Part shown: in pieces, positions 1 to 6,568 of the stretch
How the letters are laid out: each line of letters begins with the position of its first letter
Position numbering within the stretch: position 1 is the first letter of the stretch
NCBI GenBank assembly: GCA_017620055.1
Contig: JAFZRD010000089.1
Span: 1-7,302 of the forward strand
Length of the DNA: 7,302 nucleotides
DNA from: Lachnospiraceae bacterium
Lineage (GTDB): Bacteria; Bacillota_A; Clostridia; Lachnospirales; Lachnospiraceae
Direction: 5' to 3'
Notes under the pieces: generated by a model
The model's input: only the letters and a program-made list of their open reading frames with translations
Databases searched by the model: none
What the model was told of the DNA's origin: nothing
Program-made: the position numbers and the translations under genes

Positions 1-1125
1 GACGGAAGCCAGGATCATGACATGATCCTTCGCCTGACACAGGCTGCACAAAAGATCGTCCACGTCCCGAAGATACTGTATTACTGGAGAAGCCATGCGG
101 GAAGCGTTGCGAGCGACATCAACGCGAAGAGCTATGCGATAGATGCGGCAAAGGGGGCGGTTGCGGCTCACCTTAAAGCATGCGGGTTCTCGGACTTCAG
201 GATCGAGAGTTCCAGGGCTTTCGAGACGATATTCAGGATCAGATATGCCATAAAGGGGACACCTAAGATCTCGATACTGATCCCGAACAGGAATCATGCC
301 GCGGATCTTCGAAGGTGCATAGAATCGATAACCGACAGGTCATCGTACGACAATTACGAGATCATCGTCATCGAGAACAACTCGACCGACGCCGACATAA
401 AGGAGTATTACGATACGCTCGAAAAGCACCCGAAGGTAAAGGTCGTAACTTACGAAGGAGACTTCAATTACTCGGCCGTGAACAATTTCGGCGCGAAATA
501 CGCGGACGGCGAGTACCTGCTGCTTCTTAACAACGATACCGAGGTCATCACGAGAAACTGGATGGAGGAGCTTCTCATGTATGCCCAGAGGGATGATGTC
601 GGAGCGGTCGGATGCATGCTTTATTATCCCGATTATACGATCCAGCATGCGGGTATAGTGCTCGGAATGGGCGCACACCGTACGGCCGGACATTCACATT
701 ACAGGATGGCCAAGGAGAACCTCGGCTACATGGGAAGGCTCTGCTACGCACAGAACGTTTCGGCGGTCACGGGAGCGTGCCTGATGGTCAGAAGATCCCG
801 CTTCGACGAGGTCGGAGGACTGTCGGAAGACCTGGCCGTTGCACTCAATGACGTGGATCTGTGCTTAAAGCTTAGGAAGAAGGGTCTTCTTAACGTGTTC
901 ACACCGTTTGCGGAGCTGTTCCACTACGAGTCGGCATCGCGGGGAGACGATGTTACCGAGAAGGCTTCAAAGGAGAACGCCGAGCGGTACAACAGGGAGT
1001 GTGAGCACTTCAGACAGAAATGGAAGGCGGAGCTTGAGGCCGGGGACCCCTACTTCAACCCGAACTTTTCACTTGATCATTCCAACTTTGTTCTGGCGGG
1101 AAACAGAAAGAGCATGGTTGAATAA
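1..1125 (+). CDS. Two-domain GT2 family glycosyltransferase, 3' part (cut by left edge)
   Basis: The frame is open from base 1, so the ATG at 22 is internal and the real start lies upstream. The first residues (GSQDHDMILRL, then HVPKILYYWR) match the end of a GT-A domain in tandem GT2 enzymes: an acidic D-x-D cluster followed by the usual 'iPkvLYhWR' element. After a linker, a second GT2 domain begins near base 265 with PKISILIPNRN, followed by IIVIENNSTD (nucleotide-binding strand). NNDTEV at 529-546 carries the metal-binding acidic residues. GACLMVRR and NDVDLCLKL (847-873) fit the acceptor/catalytic-base region. No membrane segments are seen, so the protein is probably cytoplasmic or membrane-peripheral. 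Family members (WbbL/RfbF-like rhamnosyl- or other hexosyltransferases) extend surface polysaccharides from nucleotide sugars. Donor and acceptor cannot be read from the sequence. The gene ends 22 bases before the phosphohexomutase. Family assignment is secure; the specific role is not. Confidence 0.93.
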   Translation, partial: DGSQDHDMILRLTQAAQKIVHVPKILYYWRSHAGSVASDINAKSYAIDAAKGAVAAHLKACGFSDFRIESSRAFETIFRIRYAIKGTPKISILIPNRNHAADLRRCIESITDRSSYDNYEIIVIENNSTDADIKEYYDTLEKHPKVKVVTYEGDFNYSAVNNFGAKYADGEYLLLLNNDTEVITRNWMEELLMYAQRDDVGAVGCMLYYPDYTIQHAGIVLGMGAHRTAGHSHYRMAKENLGYMGRLCYAQNVSAVTGACLMVRRSRFDEVGGLSEDLAVALNDVDLCLKLRKKGLLNVFTPFAELFHYESASRGDDVTEKASKENAERYNRECEHFRQKWKAELEAGDPYFNPNFSLDHSNFVLAGNRKSMVE

Positions 1126-1132
1126 GTAATAC

Positions 1133-1140
1133 AAAGGAGG
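1133..1140 (+). promoter_or_regulatory. Strong Shine-Dalgarno site for the phosphohexomutase gene
   Basis: AAAGGAGG lies 7 bases before the ATG at 1148. It is a near-perfect anti-SD match and fixes that start. It is one of the two strongest ribosome binding sites in the window. No promoter is evident in the short gap that holds it. Confidence 0.85.
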
Positions 1141-1147
1141 ATTTGAT

Positions 1148-2875
1148 ATGAGCTACATGGAGCAGTACAGATACTGGTGCGAGGACGATTATTTTGATGA
1201 TGCCACCAAGGCGGAACTTGCCGCGATCAAGGACGACGACGCCCAGATCCAGGACAGGTTCTACAAAGACCTTGAGTTCGGAACAGGCGGACTTCGCGGT
1301 GTCATCGGAGCCGGCACAAACAGGATGAACATATATACCGTAAGGCGCGCCACCCAGGGCCTTGCGAACTATATCACAAAGCAGAACGCTAAGGACAAGG
1401 GAGTTGCGATCGCATACGATTCGAGATTCATGTCCCCGCAGTTTGCCGATGAGGCGGCTCTGTGCCTTAACGCAAACGGGATCAAGGCATACGTGTTCGA
1501 AACACTCCGTCCCACTCCGGAGCTGTCATTCGCTGTAAGGACGCTCGGATGCACGGCAGGTATCGTGGTCACCGCCAGCCATAATCCTCCCGAGTACAAC
1601 GGCTACAAGGTATACTGGGTAGACGGTGCGCAGATCACGTCGCCCAGGGATACGGATATAATAGATGAGGTGCTTGCGGTAACGGATTACAACGATGTCA
1701 AGACGATGGCCAAAGAGCAGGCGATCGCGGACCATCTTTATAACATCATAGGCAAAGAGATAGATGACAAGTACATGGTCGAGCTCAAGAAGCAGATCAT
1801 CCATCCCGAGATAATCGAAGCCGTAGCTGATTCGATCAAGATCGTATACACACCGTTCCACGGAACGGGTAACCTTCCCGTCAGAAGGATACTCTCAGAG
1901 CTCGGATTCAAGCACGTATATGTCGTTCCCGAGCAGGAGCTTCCCGATCCGAAGTTCACGACGCTCGAGTATCCCAATCCCGAGGATCCGAAAGCATTCA
2001 CGCTTGCGCTCAAGCTTGCCAGGGAGAAGGATGCCGACATAGTCCTCGCTACGGATCCCGATGCGGATCGTCTCGGAATATATGCCAAGGACGCCGAGAC
2101 AGGCGAATACATACCGTTCACCGGCAATATGTCGGGCATGCTGATCGCCGAGTACATCCTCAGGGAGAAGAAGGCAGCGGGCACGCTTCCCGCAAATGCG
2201 GCCCTTGTCAAGACGATAGTCACGACGAACCTTGCCGATGCGATAACGGAAGCATTCGGAGTCAAGCTCATCGAGGTCCTTACCGGATTCAAATATATCG
2301 GTGAGCAGATCAAGTATTTCGAGCAGAATCACGAGTATGAGTACGTATTCGGTCTCGAGGAGAGCTACGGATGTCTTGCCGGAACGCACGCAAGGGACAA
2401 GGATGCGGTCGTTGCCGTCATGTGCCTGTGTGAAGTTGCCGCATGGTGCAAGCATAACGGGATAACGGTCTGGGATCAGATGCAGAAGATATACAGACAG
2501 TACGGATTCTACATGGAGGGCATACATACGATAACCCTCAAGGGTATAGACGGAGCCCAGCAGATAAAGGATATGATGGACAAGCTCCGCGCCAATCCCC
2601 CGAAGGAATTCGACGGCCTCAAGGTGCTGAAGTTCAGGGATTACACGAAGAACACGATCACCGACCTTGCAACCGGCGAGGTAACGCCCGCCGGACTTCC
2701 GAACTCGAACGTGCTGTACTTCGACATAGAGAACGACAGCTGGTGCTGCGCAAGACCTTCCGGAACAGAGCCCAAGATCAAGTTCTATATGGGTATCAAG
2801 GGCAGAAACATGGAAGACGCGAAGGCAAAGCTTGAAAGCTTCAAAGCTGCCGTTATCAAGGAACTGGAAGGATAA
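1148..2875 (+). CDS. pgcA: Alpha-phosphohexomutase (phosphoglucomutase, PgcA type)
   Basis: Cytoplasmic enzyme interconverting hexose-6-phosphate and hexose-1-phosphate, most likely glucose, feeding UDP-glucose and related nucleotide sugars. All hallmarks of the alpha-D-phosphohexomutase superfamily are visible: FGTGGLRG (residues 44-51), the phosphoserine loop TASHNP (142-147, active Ser144), the Mg-binding loop DPDADR (303-308), the sugar-recognition loops GFKYIG (380-385) and EESYG (404-408), and the C-terminal phosphate-binding loop RPSGTEPK (536-543). At 575 residues it is the usual length for the long Firmicute PgcA/PGM2-like subgroup rather than the shorter GlmM or ManB-type enzymes. 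The start is set by the AAAGGAGG site. The stop is 3 bases before the next gene, so the two are probably translationally coupled. The EESYG loop in place of GEESHG leaves open some phosphomannomutase or dual activity. Symbol assigned by similarity of motifs and length. Confidence 0.93.
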   Translation: MSYMEQYRYWCEDDYFDDATKAELAAIKDDDAQIQDRFYKDLEFGTGGLRGVIGAGTNRMNIYTVRRATQGLANYITKQNAKDKGVAIAYDSRFMSPQFADEAALCLNANGIKAYVFETLRPTPELSFAVRTLGCTAGIVVTASHNPPEYNGYKVYWVDGAQITSPRDTDIIDEVLAVTDYNDVKTMAKEQAIADHLYNIIGKEIDDKYMVELKKQIIHPEIIEAVADSIKIVYTPFHGTGNLPVRRILSELGFKHVYVVPEQELPDPKFTTLEYPNPEDPKAFTLALKLAREKDADIVLATDPDADRLGIYAKDAETGEYIPFTGNMSGMLIAEYILREKKAAGTLPANAALVKTIVTTNLADAITEAFGVKLIEVLTGFKYIGEQIKYFEQNHEYEYVFGLEESYGCLAGTHARDKDAVVAVMCLCEVAAWCKHNGITVWDQMQKIYRQYGFYMEGIHTITLKGIDGAQQIKDMMDKLRANPPKEFDGLKVLKFRDYTKNTITDLATGEVTPAGLPNSNVLYFDIENDSWCCARPSGTEPKIKFYMGIKGRNMEDAKAKLESFKAAVIKELEG

Positions 2876-2878
2876 CGG

Positions 2879-4090
2879 ATGAGGCGTCTTCAGGATCTTG
2901 CCGCAAAGAAGCCGATCAGGATCGCGGTTCTGTGCGTCCTGGCACTCATGGCCGCCGTATCGGTATATGCGGGTATCAAAAATGCCCTCGAGTACTCCCA
3001 GGATTTCCAGTGGGATGCGGCAAAGGCGCTGAGCATGCGGCTCGATCCGTATGAACTGTCCCTCTCGCCCGAAAAAGCTTCGGAATATCCGCAGCTTGAC
3101 GAATTCTACAGGATGTTCACCGACCGGGGCCTGAAACAGAAGATGGAGGCCAATCAGTTTCCGTCGCTCCTGATGCTTCTCGCTCCGATGACCGTATTTG
3201 CCCCGCAGACGGCCAAAATGGTCTGGTGTGTGTTAAACCTCCTGTTTACGGCAGGGATCATCGTACTGCTGCGCAAGACGTTCTTTGAGAAGACGGATGC
3301 TTTTGACTTTGGCGCTGTCATGCTCCTGATGATCGCGGGGACCCCGTTTCGAAACCAGCTCGGGGTCGGACAGCATACCCTGTTCGCGTTCTTCTTTTTT
3401 ATGCTGGCGGTGTATCTGGAAGGATCACATCCGGAAAGATATGGGCCGGGTCGATGTATCGCAGTATCGTTGTGCCTGTTCGTGTCTTATTTCAAATATA
3501 CGCTGACGGCACCGCTTGCCCTGTATTTCCTGTACAGGAAGAGATATAAGGAGATAGCGTTCTCCGTTCTCGGACACGTTTGTCTCACGGAAGCGGCGGC
3601 GATCTGGCTCGGGAAGAGTTTTATATACATGTTAAGATCACCGCTCAAGGTGGCTTCGGCCCTTGCGGCGGAAGGCGGCATAGACCTCGGGGTGTTTCTC
3701 GGGGGTACGGCATCACTTATCGTGGCATTTGTTATCGCCGTGATACTGACGGTGGTGACGGTAAAGCTTCCCGCCGGATGCGACAAACTGCTCTTCGCGG
3801 TCCTGATACTGTGGTCGCTTATACTGACATATCACAGGACATACGATTTCTTCGTGCTCTCGGCAATCGCAGCCGTGTTCGGAGAGACGCTAACGGAGCG
3901 GTTCGGAGAAAAAGCGCACAATGCACTCCTGTGCTGGTATGTGATACTGCTCGCTGCGGTGTATTTCGGACTCAGGCTGTTTGGCGAGAACACCGCATCG
4001 AAGATCGCGGTCGGAGTGATATACTACGCGTTTACGGTCACGACGACCGTACTTGCGATAAAACTGATAAGGAAAAAGGAAAATGGATAA
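2879..4090 (+). CDS. GT87/DUF2029-like polytopic glycosyltransferase (GT-C fold)
   Basis: Integral membrane protein of 403 residues with roughly nine to eleven hydrophobic segments. The first is at residues 13-31, followed by an extracytoplasmic loop with SQDFQWDAAKAL (40-51), where Asp42 and Asp46 sit where GT-C enzymes place their catalytic or metal-linked acid. Other family-like elements are NQFPSLLMLLAP (92-103), GVGQHTLFAFFFFMLA (162-177), FKYTLTAPLALYFLYRKR (205-222) and YHRTYDFFVL (318-327). These fit the DUF2029/GT87 family, whose characterised members are polyprenyl-phosphate-mannose-dependent mannosyltransferases acting on the outer face of the membrane. Here the donor is plausibly the product of the GT2 enzyme at 5786, but the sugar is unknown. 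The start ATG lies 3 bases after the previous stop, with GAAGGA (2867-2872) as its ribosome site inside the upstream gene. The end overlaps gtrA by 8 bases. Other GT-C families are possible. Confidence 0.78.
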   Translation: MRRLQDLAAKKPIRIAVLCVLALMAAVSVYAGIKNALEYSQDFQWDAAKALSMRLDPYELSLSPEKASEYPQLDEFYRMFTDRGLKQKMEANQFPSLLMLLAPMTVFAPQTAKMVWCVLNLLFTAGIIVLLRKTFFEKTDAFDFGAVMLLMIAGTPFRNQLGVGQHTLFAFFFFMLAVYLEGSHPERYGPGRCIAVSLCLFVSYFKYTLTAPLALYFLYRKRYKEIAFSVLGHVCLTEAAAIWLGKSFIYMLRSPLKVASALAAEGGIDLGVFLGGTASLIVAFVIAVILTVVTVKLPAGCDKLLFAVLILWSLILTYHRTYDFFVLSAIAAVFGETLTERFGEKAHNALLCWYVILLAAVYFGLRLFGENTASKIAVGVIYYAFTVTTTVLAIKLIRKKENG

Positions 4091-4559
4091 AGAGGAACTG
4101 TCAAAAGAAGACAGGAGAAAGAAGCTCCTGGCCCAGATACTTAAGTTCGGTCTGGTCGGGGGTACTTCGTTCATAATAGATTTCGTCATTACGCTCATAG
4201 TATCGAAGATCTGCAGGGTCTTCGGTATGGATGTGGCAACGGCCGCCACGGTCGGAAGCGTATTCGGCTTCTGCATCTCGCTCGTATACAACTATTTCAT
4301 GAGCATGAAGTTCGTGTTCGAACGGCGGGATGACATGAACCGTGGCAAGGAGTTCACGATATTTCTCCTGTTGTCGCTAGTCGGTATGGGCATCAATTCG
4401 GCGATCATGTATTTCGGTGTGCTGCTGGCGGAAAAAACGCTTCCGGCGATCACGGAGGAATATCCGTCATACGTAACCGCCGCAGTCAAGATGTTCGCGA
4501 CCGGAGTTGTTATGGTATACAACTTCATCTCGCGTAAGATGACGCTTGAGAAGAAGTAA
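4083..4559 (+). CDS. GtrA-family membrane protein (putative polyprenyl-phosphate-sugar flippase)
   Basis: A 158-residue protein with four predicted membrane helices (about residues 17-41, 51-73, 91-115 and 130-150), the standard size and layout of GtrA. Family features include the N-terminal LKFGLVGGTSFIIDF (20-34), the LVYNYFMSMKFVF segment (67-79) matching the conserved 'NY..nr.wvF' element, and the C-terminal YNFISRKM (146-153). GtrA proteins in phage serotype-conversion and cell-wall glycosylation systems are thought to flip undecaprenyl-phosphate-linked sugars to the outer face. The ATG overlaps the end of the GT87 gene by 8 bases. AAGGA at 4069-4073 is the likely ribosome site, 9 bases upstream. 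The overlap suggests coupled translation with its probable downstream user, the GT-C enzyme. Family call is strong; substrate unknown. Confidence 0.9.
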   Translation: MDKEELSKEDRRKKLLAQILKFGLVGGTSFIIDFVITLIVSKICRVFGMDVATAATVGSVFGFCISLVYNYFMSMKFVFERRDDMNRGKEFTIFLLLSLVGMGINSAIMYFGVLLAEKTLPAITEEYPSYVTAAVKMFATGVVMVYNFISRKMTLEKK

Positions 4560-4584
4560 GAGGAAGCATAAGAGGAAATAAGGG
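4557..4584 (+). repeat. Purine-rich 12-base tandem repeat between gtrA and the lipoprotein gene
   Basis: TAAGAGGAA occurs at 4557-4565 and again at 4569-4577, followed by a third partial copy TAAGGG at 4579-4584. The 12-base spacing of the first two copies is in frame with gtrA, so its TAA stop is followed by a second in-frame TAA four codons later. Each copy contains a Shine-Dalgarno-like purine core. The last (AAGGG, 5 bases before the ATG at 4590) or the second (AGAGGA, 13 bases before) probably serves the lipoprotein gene. Confidence 0.6.
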
Positions 4585-4589
4585 ATCAA

Positions 4590-5753
4590 ATGATGAATTA
4601 TCTTAAGAAAATCACATCAGGAGCACCGATACTCGCGGCAATATTGCTTGCGGCGCTGTTTCTGTGCTCATGCGGCATAAATACCACGCCGATCGAGAAG
4701 AGCACCGGCGGAAATGAAAACGCCGGGACGCAGGAGGCATCCGGAGAGGAAAACAGGGAGCAGACTGCTTCCGATGATGAAAGCGGCGACGGTCTCGGAG
4801 ATACGTTCTCGGGAGAGACGAAGAGGCCGGAAGATACTGCCGCAGAGGATGAAGAAAAAGAGGAGCCTCCCGCACCGGAGGTACGGGATATCGACCTGAT
4901 ATTCTTCATGGGACAGTCCAACATGTCGGGAGCGGGCGGAGATGCTTCCGTGGCACCGCATGTTTCCGAGGATGCCGGAATGGAGTTCCGGGCCGTATCG
5001 GATCCGACAAAGCTGTATCCCATCACGGAGCCGTTCGGAATAAACGAGAACTGTCCTACGGGACTGCATGAATATCCCGGAGCCAAGAAGGGTTCCCTCG
5101 TGTCATCGTTCGTGAACGAATATCACAGGCGCACCGGCAGAAAAGTCATCGCGGTCTCGATATCTATGGGTGCCACGGATATGACGACATGGAAGACACA
5201 GGGCGTTATCGATGACGTGAAGAACAGGTTCGATACGACGGTGACGTGGCTCAAAAACAACGGATATACGATAGGACACATGTATGCGCTGTGGCTGCAC
5301 GGAGAATCTGATGCGATAGAGGGTACTAATCCCGAAGTATACAGGACTGCGCTCGATGACATAATGAGACCGCTGTTTATCGGCGGACTGCAGAAGGTAT
5401 TCATCATAATGCCCGGCAGGACTATAGATTACAAGGATATCTTCCTCGATATCATCAACATGCAGAAGAAGATATGCGCAGAGAGCGGCTATTATGCCGT
5501 GGCGACCACGATCCTGACAAGGGTGTCCACGGAATACATGAAGGATCAGTACCATTACAACCAGCATGTGCTCAATATGGTCGGAATAGATGCAGCCAGG
5601 GCAGTGGCATATTACACCGAGCATAAAGAGGAGATGATCGTGTACGATTACCGCGAGGAGAAGAACATCATCCCCGACGGAGTCGATCCCGATTCGCAGA
5701 AGCTTGAGGAAAACATCCATATTACGGATCTTGACATAAACGAAGCATATTGA
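4590..5753 (+). CDS. Secreted lipoprotein with SGNH / sialate O-acetylesterase-like (SASA, CE6-like) hydrolase domain
   Basis: 387 residues. The N-terminus has Lys6/Lys7, a hydrophobic stretch (about 12-25) and a lipobox LCSC with probable lipidated Cys28, so the mature protein is anchored to the outer membrane leaflet. Residues 30-98 form a low-complexity Glu/Asp/Ser/Thr/Gly linker, likely spanning the wall. The catalytic domain starts near 100. FMGQSNMSG (106-114) holds the nucleophile Ser110, SMGATDMTTW (192-201) supplies the Gly-containing second block, LHGESD (236-241) is the third block, and DQYH (319-322) gives the Asp319/His322 pair. This is the SASA (PF03629-like) pattern of esterases that remove acetyl groups from sugars. 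His237 stands where this family usually has Gln in 'QGESD'. An acidic tail of about 35 residues follows. Both ATG 4590 and the adjacent ATG 4593 could start it. The likely role is deacylation of a surface or dietary glycan; the substrate is unknown. Confidence 0.82.
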   Translation: MMNYLKKITSGAPILAAILLAALFLCSCGINTTPIEKSTGGNENAGTQEASGEENREQTASDDESGDGLGDTFSGETKRPEDTAAEDEEKEEPPAPEVRDIDLIFFMGQSNMSGAGGDASVAPHVSEDAGMEFRAVSDPTKLYPITEPFGINENCPTGLHEYPGAKKGSLVSSFVNEYHRRTGRKVIAVSISMGATDMTTWKTQGVIDDVKNRFDTTVTWLKNNGYTIGHMYALWLHGESDAIEGTNPEVYRTALDDIMRPLFIGGLQKVFIIMPGRTIDYKDIFLDIINMQKKICAESGYYAVATTILTRVSTEYMKDQYHYNQHVLNMVGIDAARAVAYYTEHKEEMIVYDYREEKNIIPDGVDPDSQKLEENIHITDLDINEAY

Positions 5754-5756
5754 CCG

Positions 5757-5771
5757 ACCGTCCCCGACGGT
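5757..5771 (+). other. Short perfect hairpin abutting the ribosome binding site of the GT2 gene
   Basis: ACCGTC-CCC-GACGGT is a 6-base-pair perfect inverted repeat with a 3-base loop. It begins 3 bases after the lipoprotein stop and ends on the base just before AAAGGAGG. No T-run follows, so it does not look like an intrinsic terminator. It could influence translation or mRNA stability, or be chance. Confidence 0.5.
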
Positions 5772-5779
5772 AAAGGAGG
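5772..5779 (+). promoter_or_regulatory. Strong Shine-Dalgarno site for the GT2 polyprenyl-phosphate glycosyltransferase gene
   Basis: AAAGGAGG lies 6 bases before the ATG at 5786 and decides that start. It is identical to the 8-base core upstream of the phosphohexomutase gene and directly follows the hairpin at 5757-5771. Confidence 0.85.
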
Positions 5780-5785
5780 CCTGCC

Positions 5786-6568
5786 ATGCAAAACGAGAAG
5801 ATACTGCTGTTCATACCCGCATACAACTGTGAGAAGCAGATAGTACGGGTGCTCGATCAGCTCGGACCCGCCGAGATGGCATTTATCAACAAGATCATAG
5901 TTGTTAACAACCAAAGTACCGACGGAACGGAAAACGCGGTGCTCGATTACATGCATGCCCATGCGAGCATGCCGATAACGCTCCTTCGTAACCGTGAGAA
6001 CTACGGGCTCGGAGGTTCGCACAAGGTCGCATTCGAATATGCGATCGAGCACGGATATGACTATGTGATGGTGCTTCACGGGGATGACCAGGGAAGCGTA
6101 TCCGATTTTGTACCGGTCCTTGCAAAGAGATATTACCGCAAGCACGACTGCATACTCGGGGCAAGGTTCATGGCGGGATCAAAGCTGACCGGGTATTCGG
6201 CGGTACGTACGATCGGGAATATTGTATACAATTTCCTGTTCGCTTTTGTGCTCGGAAGAAGGATATACGATCTCGGATCGGGACTGAACATATACAGTGT
6301 GAATATGTTGAAGTCCCGTTTCTATGAGAAGTTCAGGGATGATCTGATGTTCAATTACCTGATGGTCATGGCATCGGAGTATTACGGTCATGACATCAAG
6401 TTCTATCCGATCAGCTGGAGAGAGGACGACCAGGTATCGAATGTCAAGATGGCAAACCAGGCCGTCAAGGTGCTGTCCATGCTGAACGAATACAGAAAAG
6501 ACCCTGCCGTTATAACATCCGAGTACAGGGATAAGATAATAGACAAATACGAGGCTGATCCCGTATGA
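5786..6568 (+). CDS. GT2 polyprenyl-phosphate sugar synthase-like glycosyltransferase (DPM1/GtrB-like)
   Basis: 260 residues with a single GT-A domain. IPAYNCE (10-16) and VVNNQSTDGT (39-48) form the nucleotide-binding start. VLHGDDQ (96-102) carries the metal-binding Asp100/Asp101. GARFMAGS (125-132) and the hydrophobic helix region at about 139-157, followed by DLGSG (162-166), match the DPM1 pattern in which 'D..SGfr.y' follows the membrane-contacting helices. This points to transfer of a sugar from a nucleotide donor to undecaprenyl phosphate on the cytoplasmic face. Unlike GtrB/ArnC proteins it has no C-terminal transmembrane pair; the end is charged and soluble-looking, as in short DPM1 forms. 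It overlaps the next gene by 4 bases (ATGA), implying coupled translation with the flippase-like protein. The product could serve the GT87-like enzyme upstream. The sugar cannot be deduced, and a direct glycan GT2 role cannot be excluded. Confidence 0.85.
   Translation: MQNEKILLFIPAYNCEKQIVRVLDQLGPAEMAFINKIIVVNNQSTDGTENAVLDYMHAHASMPITLLRNRENYGLGGSHKVAFEYAIEHGYDYVMVLHGDDQGSVSDFVPVLAKRYYRKHDCILGARFMAGSKLTGYSAVRTIGNIVYNFLFAFVLGRRIYDLGSGLNIYSVNMLKSRFYEKFRDDLMFNYLMVMASEYYGHDIKFYPISWREDDQVSNVKMANQAVKVLSMLNEYRKDPAVITSEYRDKIIDKYEADPV

Noticed and set aside
22..24. ATG at 22 as the start of the first glycosyltransferase
   Set aside because: The frame is open from base 1 and the codons before this ATG encode conserved GT2 residues (GSQDHD), with no ribosome site in front. 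The gene continues off the left edge.
1738..2527. Long antisense open frames (191 and 210 residues) inside the phosphohexomutase gene
   Set aside because: They lie opposite a gene with all family motifs. Their translations show no domain pattern, and two overlapping minus-strand frames are best explained by codon bias of the + strand gene.
2879..4090. O-antigen polymerase or PMT-type protein instead of GT87-like
   Set aside because: The early-loop DFQWD, the GQHTLF segment and the FKYTLTAPLALYFLYRKR element fit DUF2029/GT87 better than Wzy or PMT patterns, though a profile search would be needed to exclude other GT-C families.
3580..4176. 198-residue + strand frame overlapping the GT87-like and gtrA genes
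   Set aside because: Arg/Gly-rich translation with no recognisable motif, spanning the junction of two well-supported membrane-protein genes in other frames. It is a frame shadow.
5103..5720. 205-residue antisense frame within the esterase gene
   Set aside because: Opposite a gene with clear catalytic blocks. No ribosome site or domain features are seen, and it is His/Val/Ile-rich as expected from reverse-complemented + strand codons.
5757..5771. Intrinsic terminator after the lipoprotein gene
   Set aside because: The stem is only 6 base pairs and is followed by AAAGGAGG rather than a run of T, so it does not fit a Rho-independent terminator.
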